A DNA stretch of 64,000 nt from Sabellastarte sp. h YS-2021 (GCA_964017235.1 OZ024935.1:36311596-36375595), one strand, 5' to 3'. Positions 22,768 to 33,559 are shown, counted from the first letter of the stretch. The notes: generated by a model from the sequence alone, not told the origin. Numbers and translations are program-made.

Positions 22768-22925
22768 ATGAGAAAGTAGGAAGAGATCTCACAGAGTACC
22801 ACGAAAAGCCAACTTGAGACTATGGCCAACTATAAATGTCATTTTTTTCTTAGATGTTGGACGGATGCCTGCGGCCATCCGAGAACAGCATTCAGTCCCA
22901 CATGGTAAGCTTGTAGCTTATAAAA
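22768..22925 (-). repeat. right inverted terminal repeat of DIRS-1
   Basis: Inverted copy of 16956-17080: agtaggaagagatctcacag, ttcttagatgttgg, gcctgcggccatccgagaac and attcagtcccacatggtaag. It has about 25 extra bases (gccaacttgagactatggcc) that the left copy lacks. Confidence 0.85.
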
Positions 22926-22974
22926 GCTACATTTTAGTAATCAAAATTTTCAAATTGAGAGTATTTTTTCTAAA

Positions 22975-23140
22975 TATGTTATTCACCAACTTTTAGGTCA
23001 GCTATAACATAGTAAAATTGCAGACCTTTAGCTCATTGAATAGCTGAGTAATAGCTACTTTGAGGTTTTCACAGTTGAGTAAATCAGTTGTAACTTGAAA
23101 ACTATTGCATTTATATATTTTGTTTAAATATGTTTCCCGA
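22975..23140. repeat. 155-bp satellite, resumed after DIRS-1
   Basis: One full unit plus a partial one in the same orientation as 13990-15245 (tcagctataacatagtaaaattgcag; gttgtaacttgaaaactattgca). Confidence 0.9.
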
Positions 23141-23306
23141 CTACATTTTACTTCTTAACAGTTAACTTGGTACTTTACTTTTGAATCCATTTGCAGGAGA
23201 CCAATTTTGTGTCCTTTTCTTCCTTCACTTCCACTCTGAAACTCAAAACACGCAGTCAGCTGACAAAGAGCCTGTTAACGGGTACTGATTGCTTGTGTTA
23301 TATTTG

Positions 23307-24370
23307 AAGACGACTTTCAGGCTGCTAATTTACCCATGTTTTGACTGCAAGATGTTTGATGTCGCTAATTAGGCTATCTTTGGATAGCCTCCTTCCATGA
23401 TCAGAGCCCATTTCAGCTCCCCTAGAGTGGTGGCAAAACCCTGTAAACTTGATGCAGGGCATGGACCTTCACCCCAAAGACCACAGTATCCACATCTTTA
23501 CAGACAAATCAAACAAAGGTTGGGGTGCTCACTTAGAGCGAGTGTTTACAAAAAGTCTGTGGTCAGACAGAGAAAAAAGGCTACACAAAAATATTCTAGA
23601 GTTGAAGGCGGTATCTCTGGCCCTAGGTTCGAGGATCAGTGTCAAAATCAAACTGTGTTGGTTGCTATGGACAACTCAACAAAAGTGGCCTACATAAACA
23701 AACAAAGAGGAACCCACTCAGCGGAGATGTGATCTCCTGTGGAAAATCATGACCTGGTGCAATCATTACCAGATAACTCTAAGAGCCAGGCACATTCCAG
23801 GGTGCCTCAATGTGATGGCTGACCTACTATCCAGTTTGAACCAAGTCTAATCAACAGAATGGTCACTGCATTTGCAGGTGTTCAAACAGATCCCACTCCA
23901 GTTACCACTGTCAACAAAGCTTCTCAAACACTCCCACAACCAAGTGTTTCACAACAATCCTCAACGTTTCAACCTCCATGCAACCCTTTGAGCCTACGAG
24001 ACACAGACCTCAAACATCTTACTCTCAAAACTGCTTTCTTTTTAGCTTAAGCCTCTGGCAAGTGCCGCAGCAAAATTTATGCCTTGGTTGCAAATGAAGT
24101 ATCTAATCTAGACCAATGGGAAAAGGCCTTTTATGGTGGGGTTTCAGCGAACCATATCATGCAACCTTGTCACTGAAATGCTCACATTTACAAATTTTTA
24201 GCTGAGACCTTACTTGGTCAGATAACGACAACAATATGTATCTGGGTCCAGTAGTAGCTGCTCAACAAGTCCTAGACCCTTCCCCTCAGACTAGTCATAC
24301 TAAAGAAAAGAAGGGGGTGGATCCAAGAAAAATTGACAAATACCTCCAGTCTCAGCTGTAATTCCTCCGC
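23307..24370 (+). pseudogene. DIRS-2 right part: gag scrap, RNase H, recombinase scraps
   Basis: Starts with FEDDFQAANLP (gag), then after a deletion gives a good RNase H: WWQNPVNLMQGMDLHPKDHS, FTDKSNKGWGAHLE with the catalytic Asp and GWG loop, SLWSDREKRLHKNILELKAV with the catalytic Glu, and then in another frame LVAMDNSTKVAYINKQRGTH. Further on, a recombinase fragment LSLRDTDLKHLTLKTAFFLA (23990-24050) is joined by deletions to KAFYGGVSANHIMQ and NMYLGPVVAAQQVLDPSPQTSH. The catalytic H-x-x-R is lost here too. No reverse transcriptase remains. Confidence 0.75.
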
Positions 24371-24384
24371 CTAGCAGTTGGATT

Positions 24385-24640
24385 CAACATTCAGTTCCAC
24401 ATGGTAAGCTTTTGTAGCACAATAAAATTGAAAATTTTAATTGCTTAAATGTAGCTTTTATAACCTACAAGCTTACTGTGTGGAACTGAAGTCCCACCCT
24501 GCCTCCCCACTGTATTATAGCTGAGGGGGTACTGGCAAAAATTACAACTTGAAGAAGGAGGGTTAAGAGGTATTTCACTACAGGGTTTACATTCCTGTGA
24601 GGCACTGGTGTAACGCAACATAATGACTCCCCTCGATTTC
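24385..24640. repeat. DIRS-2 right terminal and internal complementary region
   Basis: A large imperfect palindrome: cattcagttccacatggtaagctt (24390 area) against the inverse of aagcttactgtgtggaactgaag (24470-24492). It is followed by gcctccccactgtattatagctgagggg, which also occurs in DIRS-1 at 22722-22750, and by the inverse of the DIRS-2 left repeat (24540-24610). In DIRS elements such a complement of both ends lets the ends be rebuilt on the circle. Confidence 0.55.
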
Positions 24641-24644
24641 TGAC

Positions 24645-25115
24645 TCCTCTGCTTTGATCTTTTGGGGAAGTCATTATTTTGCAAACAATAGGATTTACGG
24701 GGTTAGAGTATTGCTTGCAAGATACTGACCCCTATTCAGAAACTGACTCCCCTCTATTGTTTCTGCACCAATTGGGAGCAAGTGGGTAGGGGTGGTGTTT
24801 ATTGTCTTTCAATTTGTATAGGCTCAAGTACACTTTGAGCTAATCAGTGAGATCTTAATTTCTTCAGCTCATTTAGTTAATGAGCTCATTCAGCTCATTC
24901 AAGTTTAGTTTGTTCAAAGTCACACATACATTTCTGTGAAAATTTTATTTATAGGGGAAAAAATTATTCACAGGGAAAAAGACAATAAGCACATTAATAA
25001 AGGGATACATAAAGATAACCAATAAGCACATTAATAATTTGATACACTAATGAAAAAGCACAGGTACACAGGTACATATAAAATATGGATGGACATTCCA
25101 CACTATAAAAATGAT
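24645..25115. other. no recognisable gene
   Basis: Contains a short run of agctcat(t) repeats at 24870-24900 and a duplicated aataagcacattaataa at 24986 and 25022. No coding sequence seen. Confidence 0.4.
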
Positions 25116-25118
25116 TTG

Positions 25119-25352
25119 CTAATTCCATATATAGCTCACAATATTGATATTGACCACCCTCTTAATGGTTTTCTCTGCCTTTTTGAGGCTGGGAAGGGTG
25201 TTAGGTTTCCTAAAATCCTCAGGTTGCTGACCATGACACAAAGCAGTTATAAAAGCTATTGCGAATAGCCCACAGTCTTTTACACCTAACTGTTGTGTTA
25301 CATCTGTGGTTATGTTCTGTCCAAAAGTCCCATAGATATTTTTGGAAGCCAC
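25119..25352 (-). pseudogene. fragment of an Ulp1/SENP-like cysteine protease
   Basis: The 77-codon reverse frame contains QQLGVKDCGLFAIAFITALCHG. The D-C-G-(L/V)-F-A motif with the catalytic Cys, preceded by a Gln, is the C-terminal signature of Ulp1-type (C48) SUMO proteases and of the many transposon-carried copies of that fold. The catalytic His and Asp that should lie upstream are not found before stops. The sequence after the motif (KPNTLPSLKKAEKTIKR) is lysine rich and not recognised. More likely an old transposon gene scrap than a host gene. Confidence 0.5.
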
Positions 25353-25729
25353 ATTTCACACCCTAATTGTTACCTCCATGTGAGAAGCCATGCTACCAAA
25401 ATCAGTTGTAATTGAATGGCTCCTACCTTTTTTATTGATAAATTTCCACAGCGACCTGTTAAAGTGATTAGCTAATTCACTCAATTGAGAATTAATAACA
25501 ACTAGCCAAAGGTACTTAGAGGTAAACTTTACAAGAAGTCCGTTCTATACACTTTTACATGATAGCTGACAAAATATTTTTCATTTCAAAAATATTAATA
25601 ATAAATAAATTATTGCTCAGAAGTTCAACCTATACTATTTACAAGATATCCAATATCAACATTGATAAAAGTGTCAATTTTTAAAAATAATATTATAAAA
25701 GTATGGTATATGTTCTATAGATGGTGAAT

Positions 25730-25970
25730 TGAACTCCACCTTACTCGATTGACACCACTGAACAAAAACAGTCCAATTTGCTTTATAGAGAGCTTTGGTT
25801 GAGCATCTCTATGGAGCTTCAATTCTCTCTGCCACCTGGTCGGAGATGTCCTGTCCCCTGATAACCTAGACTCTAGGAGCTAGGCATAAAAATTCAAGTT
25901 CAGCTGATCCCTGTGAAGATTGCATAAAAGGGCTGGCACTCGTTGGGCAGGTTGCGTAGGCACAATGGTA
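25730..25970 (-). pseudogene. DIRS-3 tyrosine recombinase, N-terminal scrap
   Basis: Reverse-strand reading gives STKALYKANWTVFVQWCQSSKVEF, equivalent to STRTIYKSKWALFEKWWRE in DIRS-1, the start of the core-binding domain. Stops are present and nothing further of the catalytic domain is seen downstream of 25730. Confidence 0.6.
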
Positions 25971-26239
25971 TCTGGTTCCACTAGGACTCAGGACCAAGGC
26001 ATATTGGCCCACACGCCACACTAGGGCTATGGTGATCAGTCTCTGAGAACAGTGAGAATTATGTTTATCACGTTGGTCAGTGGAGGAATAGGAGGGAAGG
26101 ATTAGAGGTCCATGCCTTCACAGGACTGGCTCAGAGTATAAACTGCCCAGGCTTTGGCATCTGGGCCTGGTTATACTGAGGTAACTTGTTGCAATTGGTG
26201 GCAAATAGGTGTATCCAGGGATGGGGTCACTAGAGGAAA

Positions 26240-26690
26240 ATTTGTTTGAATTCTCCTGAAGCACAAACTATTCCATCTGATGACCTGTTGGTTATGAGAG
26301 AGCTTTCGGCTATCATGTCTAAATGGCCAGATATGTTGCAAGCCTTCAGGCAAATCTGCCTGAGGTTGCACACGGACAAGAGCCTCCAAAGGAGGGCACA
26401 GGGAGACCCTGATCTCATACCCCCTCTTTGTTTATGTAAGCCACCACTGTAGTGTTGTTGGTAGCCACAAAGACAGCTTGTCCTTTGCACAAAGGATCAA
26501 ATTCCTTTAGGCATATAGGGCCAAAAGGACCACTTTTAGTACTAGGAAGTTACTGGAATGAACCAAGCTCCATTTCCTGTACAGTCTCCTAAATATGCAC
26601 CCCAACATTTGTTTGATGCATCTGTAAAGAATTAAACGGCCTCAGAAGACATCTTCATCCTACAACCACCAAAGAAGATGTAGATGAAGA
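26240..26690 (-). pseudogene. DIRS-3 RNase H
   Basis: Read on the reverse strand: FTDASNKCWGAYLGD near 26630-26585 (Asp present, G-W-G reads C-W-G), then VFVATNNTTVVAYINKEG near 26480-26430 (the Asp before NTTVVAYINK is Asn here), then CALLWRLLSVCNLRQICLKACNISGHLDMIAES. Two stops lie between the first and second pieces. Confidence 0.68.
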
Positions 26691-27039
26691 AATTTTGGAA
26701 TGGAACTACGCTTTTCAGGGACTTTAGAATATGCCAATTGTTCTTTATATGCCATTGTATGGGCCTCATGTGAAGGTGACCTGATGGCACCTGGTTATCC
26801 ATTACAGTCGGCAGACCTATCATCGACATGAAATGAATTACTGAGCAACTGGGTTTTACCACAATGAAGTTAATTTTGGAACCCAGGGCCTGTCATCTTT
26901 CTGTGGTGGGTCTAACCAATCCCTTAGCCTAACCATACCGGTATCCTACAAAGCTGAAAACATGTCCTAAGTTCTGACACAAGGCCAGGAGTGTCTGGGT
27001 GTCCAAGTAATTCTGTCTGGCGCCTGGATTAACCAGTCT

Positions 27040-27620
27040 CCTAGGTACTGGTGGATCCCTATATTCCTTGCCTGAGCCATGATCTTGACCTTGAGCACTA
27101 TGGTAAATCCCATTGTAGCTATGGATAGGACAGAGAGAAGAGCCTGAAAGTGGGAACTTTGGTTTTGATAATGGAATCTGTGATGCTTTCATCTGGGGTA
27201 TGAAAGTAGGCATAGCTGAAGTCTAGTATAGTAACCCACTCTCCTTTTTGAAGGGACAGCCTGATTGATTCTGGGGTTTCTATTTTGAAAGTTTTGATCT
27301 TTAAAAACCAATTTGAGGTACTGAGGTCCAAGAGGTCCTGAGGTCACCACTTTTGGTTGGGTTTGGGAGCAAAAACAGTCGGTTGTGGAAGGCCAGAGAT
27401 GACTGGATTTTGACCCTTTCCACTGTTTGTTTTTGGAGGAGGGAATGCAATGCTTCCTTCAGGTAGCTGTTCCTGAGGGGATTGACATGTCCACTCCTTA
27501 TTAGAGGTTCCCTAGTGAGAGGAGGTTTGATCTTAATTTTTAGACTGTATCCCTCCTTCAATGTCAAAACAACCCTTGGACTTGAAACTCTTTGCTTCCA
27601 AGACCTGCCCAAATTTTTGC
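27040..27620 (-). pseudogene. DIRS-3 reverse transcriptase N-terminal half
   Basis: The 103-codon frame holds LKEGYSLKIKIKPPLTREPL, YLKEALHSLLQKQTVERVK and LAFHNRLFLLPNPTKSGDLR (compare LFLVPKPHQRWRP in DIRS-1). The overlapping frame 27331-27119 continues LSTSNWFLKIKTFKIETPES and LQKGEWVTILDFSYAYFHTP, where the palm motif keeps its Asp (LDF). The sequence drifts after this point. The YxDD box is not recognisable. Confidence 0.7.
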
Positions 27621-27864
27621 AGTCAGGCCCCTACGGGAATACCTTCTACAACACTGAGGACATTTGTCATATAGGGGCAGGAGATAGATCTACAAAAGAA
27701 GTATCTTTCACAAGTAGTATTTGGATTTTCTCTGTATCGGGAATGGCACCTCTTTTTTTGTGGCTGCCCTGTTAAAAACACAAAAAGGTGCAGGAGTAAC
27801 AACAAACAAGAAATTTGCATCTCTCTGATCATAGACATTTAAGGCAAGAAGCACATTTAGAGTC

Positions 27865-29435
27865 CTGACAACAAAAGGAACACTCTAACCACTGTCCATC
27901 TTTCAGTTGCTGGTGTTGGTTCGGTGTAAGAAGCAGTCATGCAAGGCAGTTCTCTCTTCCCAACACACAGGGGTCATTTCAGGGTCCCCTCATCATGGCA
28001 ATGAGCACATTTTAAAATGGTGCCAAAACTCGTCATTATGTACCCACATCCTCCTTTCTTCTGTTCAGATGGGGTCATGATATCAGTACAATATAATGAC
28101 ACACAAATCCACACAAGCAAGGACTTAAATAGTCACTAAAATATAAAATTTGTTGATTTATTTAGCATTTTAAGCCACACCTAGTACCTTATTGGTTATA
28201 TTGTGACAGGCAGTTTATACAGTTGGTCAAGGTTTGTTGAGATTGAGAAGAACTTCCAATACTTTTTACACCAAACAAAAAAGAGGAAGTCATAGCTACA
28301 CAGTGGGTTCAGGAAGCATTAGGCGTCTAGCAAGTGATGAGGGCATTGCCAGCCCTACTGGAGGAGACTCAGGACATCTTTTTCTTATGTTTCAGCTCTC
28401 ATCAGATCAATGGCAGTAGTCTGTTAGGTATGATATTAACAAATAAAAATTGAATTTACCTACACCTACATTTTCTAGTTATATGTAAATGTCTAATTGT
28501 TAGGAAATCTAAGAGTATTTTGTTTAATGTTCGAAATGTTGGTCTTGTAGAGTCAGAATGATATGGGTATACTCGTAGAAAGAAACATTTAAACTATAAG
28601 TCTATTTTCTGTTTGAGGTACAAACACAGCAAACATATCAAATTAAAGCACACAGCTCCCTCATTTTAAAGACAAGCTTTATATCCAGCATTCATGAAGA
28701 TATTACTCCTTTAGATAACGATGAATAAGTGAATAATGGCTCTAATCCCCATGATTATTGTTGTGAATAAATATGATTAAACACATACAATCAATTTAAT
28801 ACACATTCCAATCATAATTTTGATTAGTTACTTACCAATGACACACATTAACATATTGCACCATAATTCATGTGCTGCACATGCACTTGCACCGGTGCAA
28901 TGAACCGGTGCAATTGCACCATTGAAAAAGTACTTCAGGGACTAACTTGGTATGATTCTCCAGCCTCTGATGAGACAACTCACCCGAGTGTCGAAATATA
29001 GTTGTGTGTTAATAGACATAACAGTATAAGGCCCATATCACAAATTTTATTTGCACTGAGTAGTAGTGACTGACACACATACTTACCTATTTTTTGTGAA
29101 GTTTTGAATGAGAAATCCAAATTTCTATCTGAAATGTTAATGATTTGGGTATCAAAACCGTTATAGAATTATAGTTTATTCAGCTATATGCTATGACAGT
29201 GATATTTCATAAGAACGTAAAGCCTAATGTATGCACTTTCTGGTGGTATGTATACTATTTCTTAGCCTCTTGCTTAAGGTTCAAATTTGCATAATATCTC
29301 TTCAAACATGCACACAGATATTTGGTATTCATAATGCACTCACACATGTTAAGAGACAGAACTGTATCAGGCAGAGACTCTAGGCCTATTATGTCTGAAC
29401 GGGCAGGTGAAACTGACCCATATTTGTCCCACACT
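27865..29435. other. no recognisable gene
   Basis: AT-rich sequence. A 61-codon frame at 28234-28419 has no recognisable domain. A perfect 14-bp palindrome, TTGCACCGGTGCAA, lies at 28887-28900 beside a second ccggtgcaattgcacc. Confidence 0.45.
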
Positions 29436-29439
29436 TTTT

Positions 29440-29526
29440 TTCTGGATTTTTGTACCCAATCCCCGACTCAGCTAACCAACTCTATGGAGTCATAGGGTCG
29501 ATTGTAAGGATGGCTCCAGTGGAACC
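29440..29526 (-). mobile_element. terminal fragment of an E1-type Harbinger element
   Basis: On the reverse strand it begins ggggttccactggagcc (compare ggtgttccactggagc at 46109), continues with a cgaccctatgactccatag block (compare ccgaccctacgaccctaggg) and later aaaaaagtgtgggacaaat (compare aaaaagtgtgggaaaatg). It is a solo end or part of a MITE; the other end was not found. Confidence 0.6.
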
Positions 29527-29539
29527 CCACTTATTCTGT

Positions 29540-29730
29540 GTTCATAGTGACTCAAAAATAACAAGTTACAACTGATTTACTCAGGAGTGAGAACCTCAAA
29601 GTAACTATTTCGGCTATGCAATGAGCTACAGATCTGCAATTTCACTATGTTATAGCTGACTCAAAAGTACCTGAATAATGTATTGAAACAAAATTTTCTA
29701 AATGCAATAGTGTTAAGTTACAAGTCAAAA
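29540..29730 (-). repeat. isolated 155-bp satellite unit, inverted
   Basis: Reverse-strand match to the array at 13990: cagctataacatagtgaaattgcagatctgtagctcattgcatagc and aaatcagttgtaacttg, about 1.2 units. It directly abuts the Harbinger-end fragment. Confidence 0.8.
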
Positions 29731-29739
29731 TTTTGATGT

Positions 29740-31225
29740 TTTTTACTCCCCAGAGCATAATTTTTACCCCTGGGCTTAAAATAGCGATTACCCACTTGAT
29801 TTTGACCCATGGCCTACAAAAAGATAGGGTGGAGAGACATCATACAGAACAATTCATGCACTAAATATAAAATAAATCTTAAAGAAACTGTGCCCTATTT
29901 TTGACGTTTTTGACTCTCAAAAGCATAACTTTGACTCCTGGGCTACCAAAAGGCTGTCCAGATCTCTGCCATAGCAAGCCACTTGTAAACGTTTAAATGA
30001 ATCCCAAAGGAAATGTGGCTTGTAGGATGAACACAAGAAATCTCTGCGGACACGGATTGTATACGGACGCGTACATATATGATGACTTTGCATTATCCAT
30101 AGTATCCCCAATTTTCGGGGATACAATGAATACTTCTTTTCACATTTTATATGGATATGTAGTTATTACATTTAGGAAAGAAAAACACTATTGGTGAAGA
30201 TCTGCACTCCATGAGTACTTTCTAGTTTATTATTTTTTAAATTTATCGTTGGCCTTCAGATTATTATAATACCCTGTTTCTTGATTATTCACATAAAATT
30301 TAAAATAAATATTTGGTTGCACTGTGATGAATTAGATTTCTATCATAGCTATCAGCAGATGAAAATGAAGAGTGAAAATAATTTACAAAACAAATTCTTA
30401 ATTCTTCTGTATAATACAACTTTTGGAAAGTTGGTTGTTGGTTTTGACACAAATTTGTAAGTTCTTTTTAGCAAAAGTATTATAGGAATAAATGGGTATT
30501 TCATTAATATTTTCTAAAAATAAAATATTTCAGAGTAAACATTTCACAAAGTTTATAAAATAATTTAGACCATAGAAAAGCACAATCAAGTTTATAAAGA
30601 ATTTATATACCACAAAAAAGCAGCATCAGTTTTATTGCAGTACAGTGAAGACTGGTACACTTTTCAAGGTGTTGTGTTGCACATTTGCTGTGATCTGTGG
30701 ACCCACATCTGGGTCTGTGGAGATAAAAGGCCACATTAACTCACTCTGCAGCTTTTTATGTTAAGCCCTATTAGATATTTAGATAACAGAATGCATGTAG
30801 AGACGTGGGGCTAGGAGGGATTTGACTTCAAGCAAAGTTTACAAGGCTCTTACTCTTAGATGTATGCTCCTGTAAAAGTTAGTGCATGTATGAGTACATT
30901 ATAGAAACTGAAACTCCATCATCTGAACTGTAAACTTTCCCTAACTGCAAAGGAACTTGAGCCTTCAGCAAGGCTAAGTATTTCTATGTTTAATATGTAA
31001 TATTGATACAGGAGCAGATAACACTTGGTATCCATGCACACTTTCGGTTCAGAAATTGGCCCTTATTGCTTTTGGGGTACCTCACTTTGAAGTAAAATTT
31101 CATGTCTTATGTCTACCTGTATGATCATAAGAAACCGATTTTCAGATTCCTGAACACATTTCACATAAAAAACAACTCTCAGACCTTTCGACGCTTCCGA
31201 CAAAAATAAATCTTACCTAGCTCTT
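29740..31225. other. no recognisable gene; diverged tandem pair at the start
   Basis: About 29735-29970 holds two diverged copies of a unit with ttttgacttt...agcataa(c/t)ttt(g/t)ac(t/c)cctgggct. The rest is AT-rich. The 66-codon frame at 29997-30197 shows no recognisable domain. Confidence 0.4.
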
Positions 31226-31229
31226 GGAA

Positions 31230-31425
31230 TATAAGGCCTGTTCTTTGGAAAAGACTTAGAGGCCATGACTTCCTATAGGTTTTCACTTTTCAAAGTCTAA
31301 TAATAAGGGAGATATAAGGCCTTTTCAGTATAATTACGCCACTCTTCCTAGAAGTAGGGGTCAAAGGTCAATTTGACACTAGCAAAAGATTCGCAGGCTA
31401 TGATTTCCTGTAAGTTGTTTTTGTA
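31230..31425. repeat. isolated unit of the AGGTCA tandem repeat
   Basis: Matches 11355-12060: ctaataataagggagatat, cttttcagtataatta, ggggtcaaaggtca, acactagcaaaagattcgcagg and atgatttcctgt. Contains GGGTCA-A-AGGTCA at 31358-31370. Confidence 0.75.
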
Positions 31426-32312
31426 TTCTGAACCCCTGGGGTTCATATGATATTGAGCTTTTTTAATATGATGACCGCTGACCTGAAAGTTGTCACATGT
31501 GATGGCCATTTTGTCTTCAAAACAAGGCCAAATTTACTCTCAGGCCAAATATAATCTCCGGAAACCGGCTCTCAGTCAGTACTAGTATACCGGTAATAAG
31601 GCAAAAAAGTAGAATTGAGTTTTGATGCTATACTAAATCAGAGCTTTGTTCCTGATATACCATAAAATGGACATTTTCACTGTGTATTAATTTTAGATAT
31701 TTAGGCATAATATAATATTTGTTTGATGGCAGGTTTTGCTGTATTAAACGGGAAAGCTCCTGTTTCTCAGAATCTGTTTATTCACTTCATTTCTGCTGTG
31801 TGTGGCCAAATTTAACTCTGGCAGAATTTTTTTAACACTAAATTCCAAATGTTCTAAATATAGTCATTATTTGTATACAGTATTTTGTATACAGTAAATG
31901 TGGAACACAGCCCAATGACTTCCCAATCCCCCACAAAGGCATTTTGATTTCCCCCACCTAGTCCATATCTCTGTACCCTCTAGTTTCCCATTCAGAAGTT
32001 GTTCAGGAATGTCATTCAACACAGTGGAACAGCCTTTTGCCGATTTTCATGTCACTGAATATTCAGCTCCATATGTACAGTGGTACACTAGCTTTTTCAA
32101 AGTAAAGTAGTTTTTCAAAAAAGGAGTTTCATATAATTATCCAATTTTTGTTTTATAGCATTGTACAGAGAAGACACTTCCTATCAGTTATACTCAAATT
32201 GACATGATATTGTATGTGAGTGATTCACATCTAATAATATGGCATATACCAACTATGTTTTAGAGAAGTTTGACAGAAGTTATATCTCCTGATTGTGACT
32301 TCTCCCTCGCAG

Positions 32313-32531
32313 GCAGTTAGTAGAAGGAGAAATTGGTTAGGTTGGTAAAATAAGTCTGGATCAAACAGGACACACTTGAATGCCATTGTTTTTGGATTAT
32401 ACTAAACTAATTTGAAGTGTGAATGACAATGAAGTTTTATGCTATCTTGCTGAGCATATTTTCCTGGTGGTGTAGATTACCTGTAACTTTGGGCAGAGAT
32501 CATGACGGATCATGTAGTGACAAACATCCAG
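32313..32531 (+). CDS. LRR receptor (Toll-like?) exon 1: 5' UTR end and signal peptide
   Basis: A good acceptor (cttctccctcgcag, ending 32312) opens this exon. An in-frame TGA at 32420 lies directly before the ATG at 32423; a second in-frame ATG is at 32429. The 36 codons give a short polar start (MTMK), a hydrophobic core (FYAILLSIFSWWC) and a likely cleavage region before RDHDGSCSDKHP. The exon ends with one base of a split codon at a GTAAAG donor (32532). The cysteine-rich exon at 59033 needs exactly one upstream base, so the two join in phase to give a Gly codon. A 26.5-kb intron would separate them, so other exons could intervene. Confidence 0.5.
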
Positions 32532-33540
32532 GTAAAGCTATTTGTTAATTGACCCAGATTAATAATAATTACCCGTAATAACAATGATAGTTTCTAGTAT
32601 TGTTTTTTTTTCAAATTTAATTTTATCATACAGCTTACATTTTATCATACAATCTTAACAGTAACAAACATAAAAGACTTGACAAACAGTAACACAATTA
32701 GACTGACCATAGTACTGACGTCTTGACATTCTATATAGTTATTCAACTACTAGTATGTCAATTGTCTTCCTGGATAGGTTTGCAGTCAGTTTTTTTCTTC
32801 ATTCAGGGAGGTAATTATATTTTTACATTGGTAAACCACGATGCAATCGGCTAAAGTTTGCGAGTGTTTGATCGGCAACGAGTGCCTTAAGGATAATTTC
32901 AAGCTGTTTAAAATTCTTGTAAACTGTCTTCGATCCTTCTCAGAATTTTTGTCTGGGTACAACATGGCAAACCTGTCTTAAACCTATCATATTCCTGTAA
33001 ATCCATCTTACTAATTGAAAGGAGGGCTTCAACTTATCTTTCTGTTCATATAGCAATCAGAAACATCTCTATGATTGACCAATCATATACCTTTTCAAAC
33101 AAATCAAAACCTCTCCAGATTTCAATTTGGTTACAAGGCAATCAACCTTTTGGCTTGTCTTCTCAAATGCACTTCTCAAATGAATTCTTTGGAATTGTCA
33201 AAAATCTCAGATGTTAGGGAAATGATGGGGAAAACAATCATAAAGATATGGAAATATTGCTTCCCGATGGCTTGCTGAGTTTGAAAAGATAATTTCAAAG
33301 TGCCACAATTGCACATATAAATCCCCATGATCATGAACTCGTCACTATTTCTTGGCTAGATCTGAGGTGGCAACATCTATGTTTGGATAAATACTATACT
33401 TTTCTGGGATTTAATACTTAGCTGATTGACAGGGCATGATATAGAGAACTTGAATATTTGTTCTATGAGCTTACTTTTTAGTAGGATTTCAAAATATATA
33501 CTTATAAAATGCTTCAAAGAAAAGTAGAAGAGGAAGACTA
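32532..33540. other. start of the first LRR-receptor intron, no gene seen
   Basis: AT-rich. The small frame at 33075-33278 shows no recognisable domain. Confidence 0.4.
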
Positions 33541-33559
33541 CTCCAGCAAAAACTACTAC

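Larger units (their letters stand above)
16956..22925 (+). mobile_element. DIRS-1: nearly full-length DIRS-type retrotransposon
   Basis: About 6.0 kb with inverted terminal repeats, then gag, reverse transcriptase, RNase H and tyrosine recombinase in the usual order. DIRS elements reverse-transcribe their RNA into a circle and integrate it with the recombinase, so they leave no target duplication; none is seen. It lies in the 155-bp satellite (remnant ctataacatag before it, array again after it). All genes are broken: an in-frame stop in gag, a 188-bp duplication with damaged YxDD in RT, a frameshift in the recombinase, and loss of the H-x-x-R block. Confidence 0.88.
13598..23306. mobile_element. 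satellite-bearing block inserted in DIRS-2 gag (pearl-like?)
   Basis: The block separates LKDAF from F-E-D-D-FQAANLP in the DIRS-2 gag. Its ends both carry agtcagctgac (13612 and 23259 areas), it contains a 155-bp tandem array, and it begins with unique sequence (tctgcgtccgtgtgaacaacttctcc...). Bivalve pearl elements (non-autonomous, Helitron-associated) have just this build: short unique flanks around 155-165-bp tandem repeats. That assignment is inference; no helicase or Rep gene is present. Two younger elements sit inside it. Confidence 0.5.
12060..24640 (+). mobile_element. DIRS-2: DIRS-type retrotransposon split by a 9.7-kb insertion
   Basis: The left part (12068-13597) holds the left terminal repeat and the first two thirds of gag. 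The right part (23307-24640) resumes in gag at the next conserved residues, then jumps to RNase H, a shortened recombinase and the right terminal region. The reverse complement of about 24540-24610 matches the left end around 12165-12220 (gcctcacaggaa..., agtgaaata...cttaaccctccttct), which supports one element. Everything between is repeat and younger transposons. The inner deletions (all of RT, much of the recombinase) mean it was already decayed or was damaged later. Confidence 0.65.
25730..27860 (-). mobile_element. DIRS-3: reverse-strand DIRS remnant
   Basis: Reading from 27860 down: a short gag-end scrap, reverse transcriptase (27612-27119), RNase H (about 26680-26240), and the start of the tyrosine recombinase (about 25960-25730), then it stops. 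The terminal repeats and most of gag and recombinase are missing. Stops and frameshifts occur in every domain. It belongs to the same class as DIRS-1 and DIRS-2 but is clearly divergent. Confidence 0.75.
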
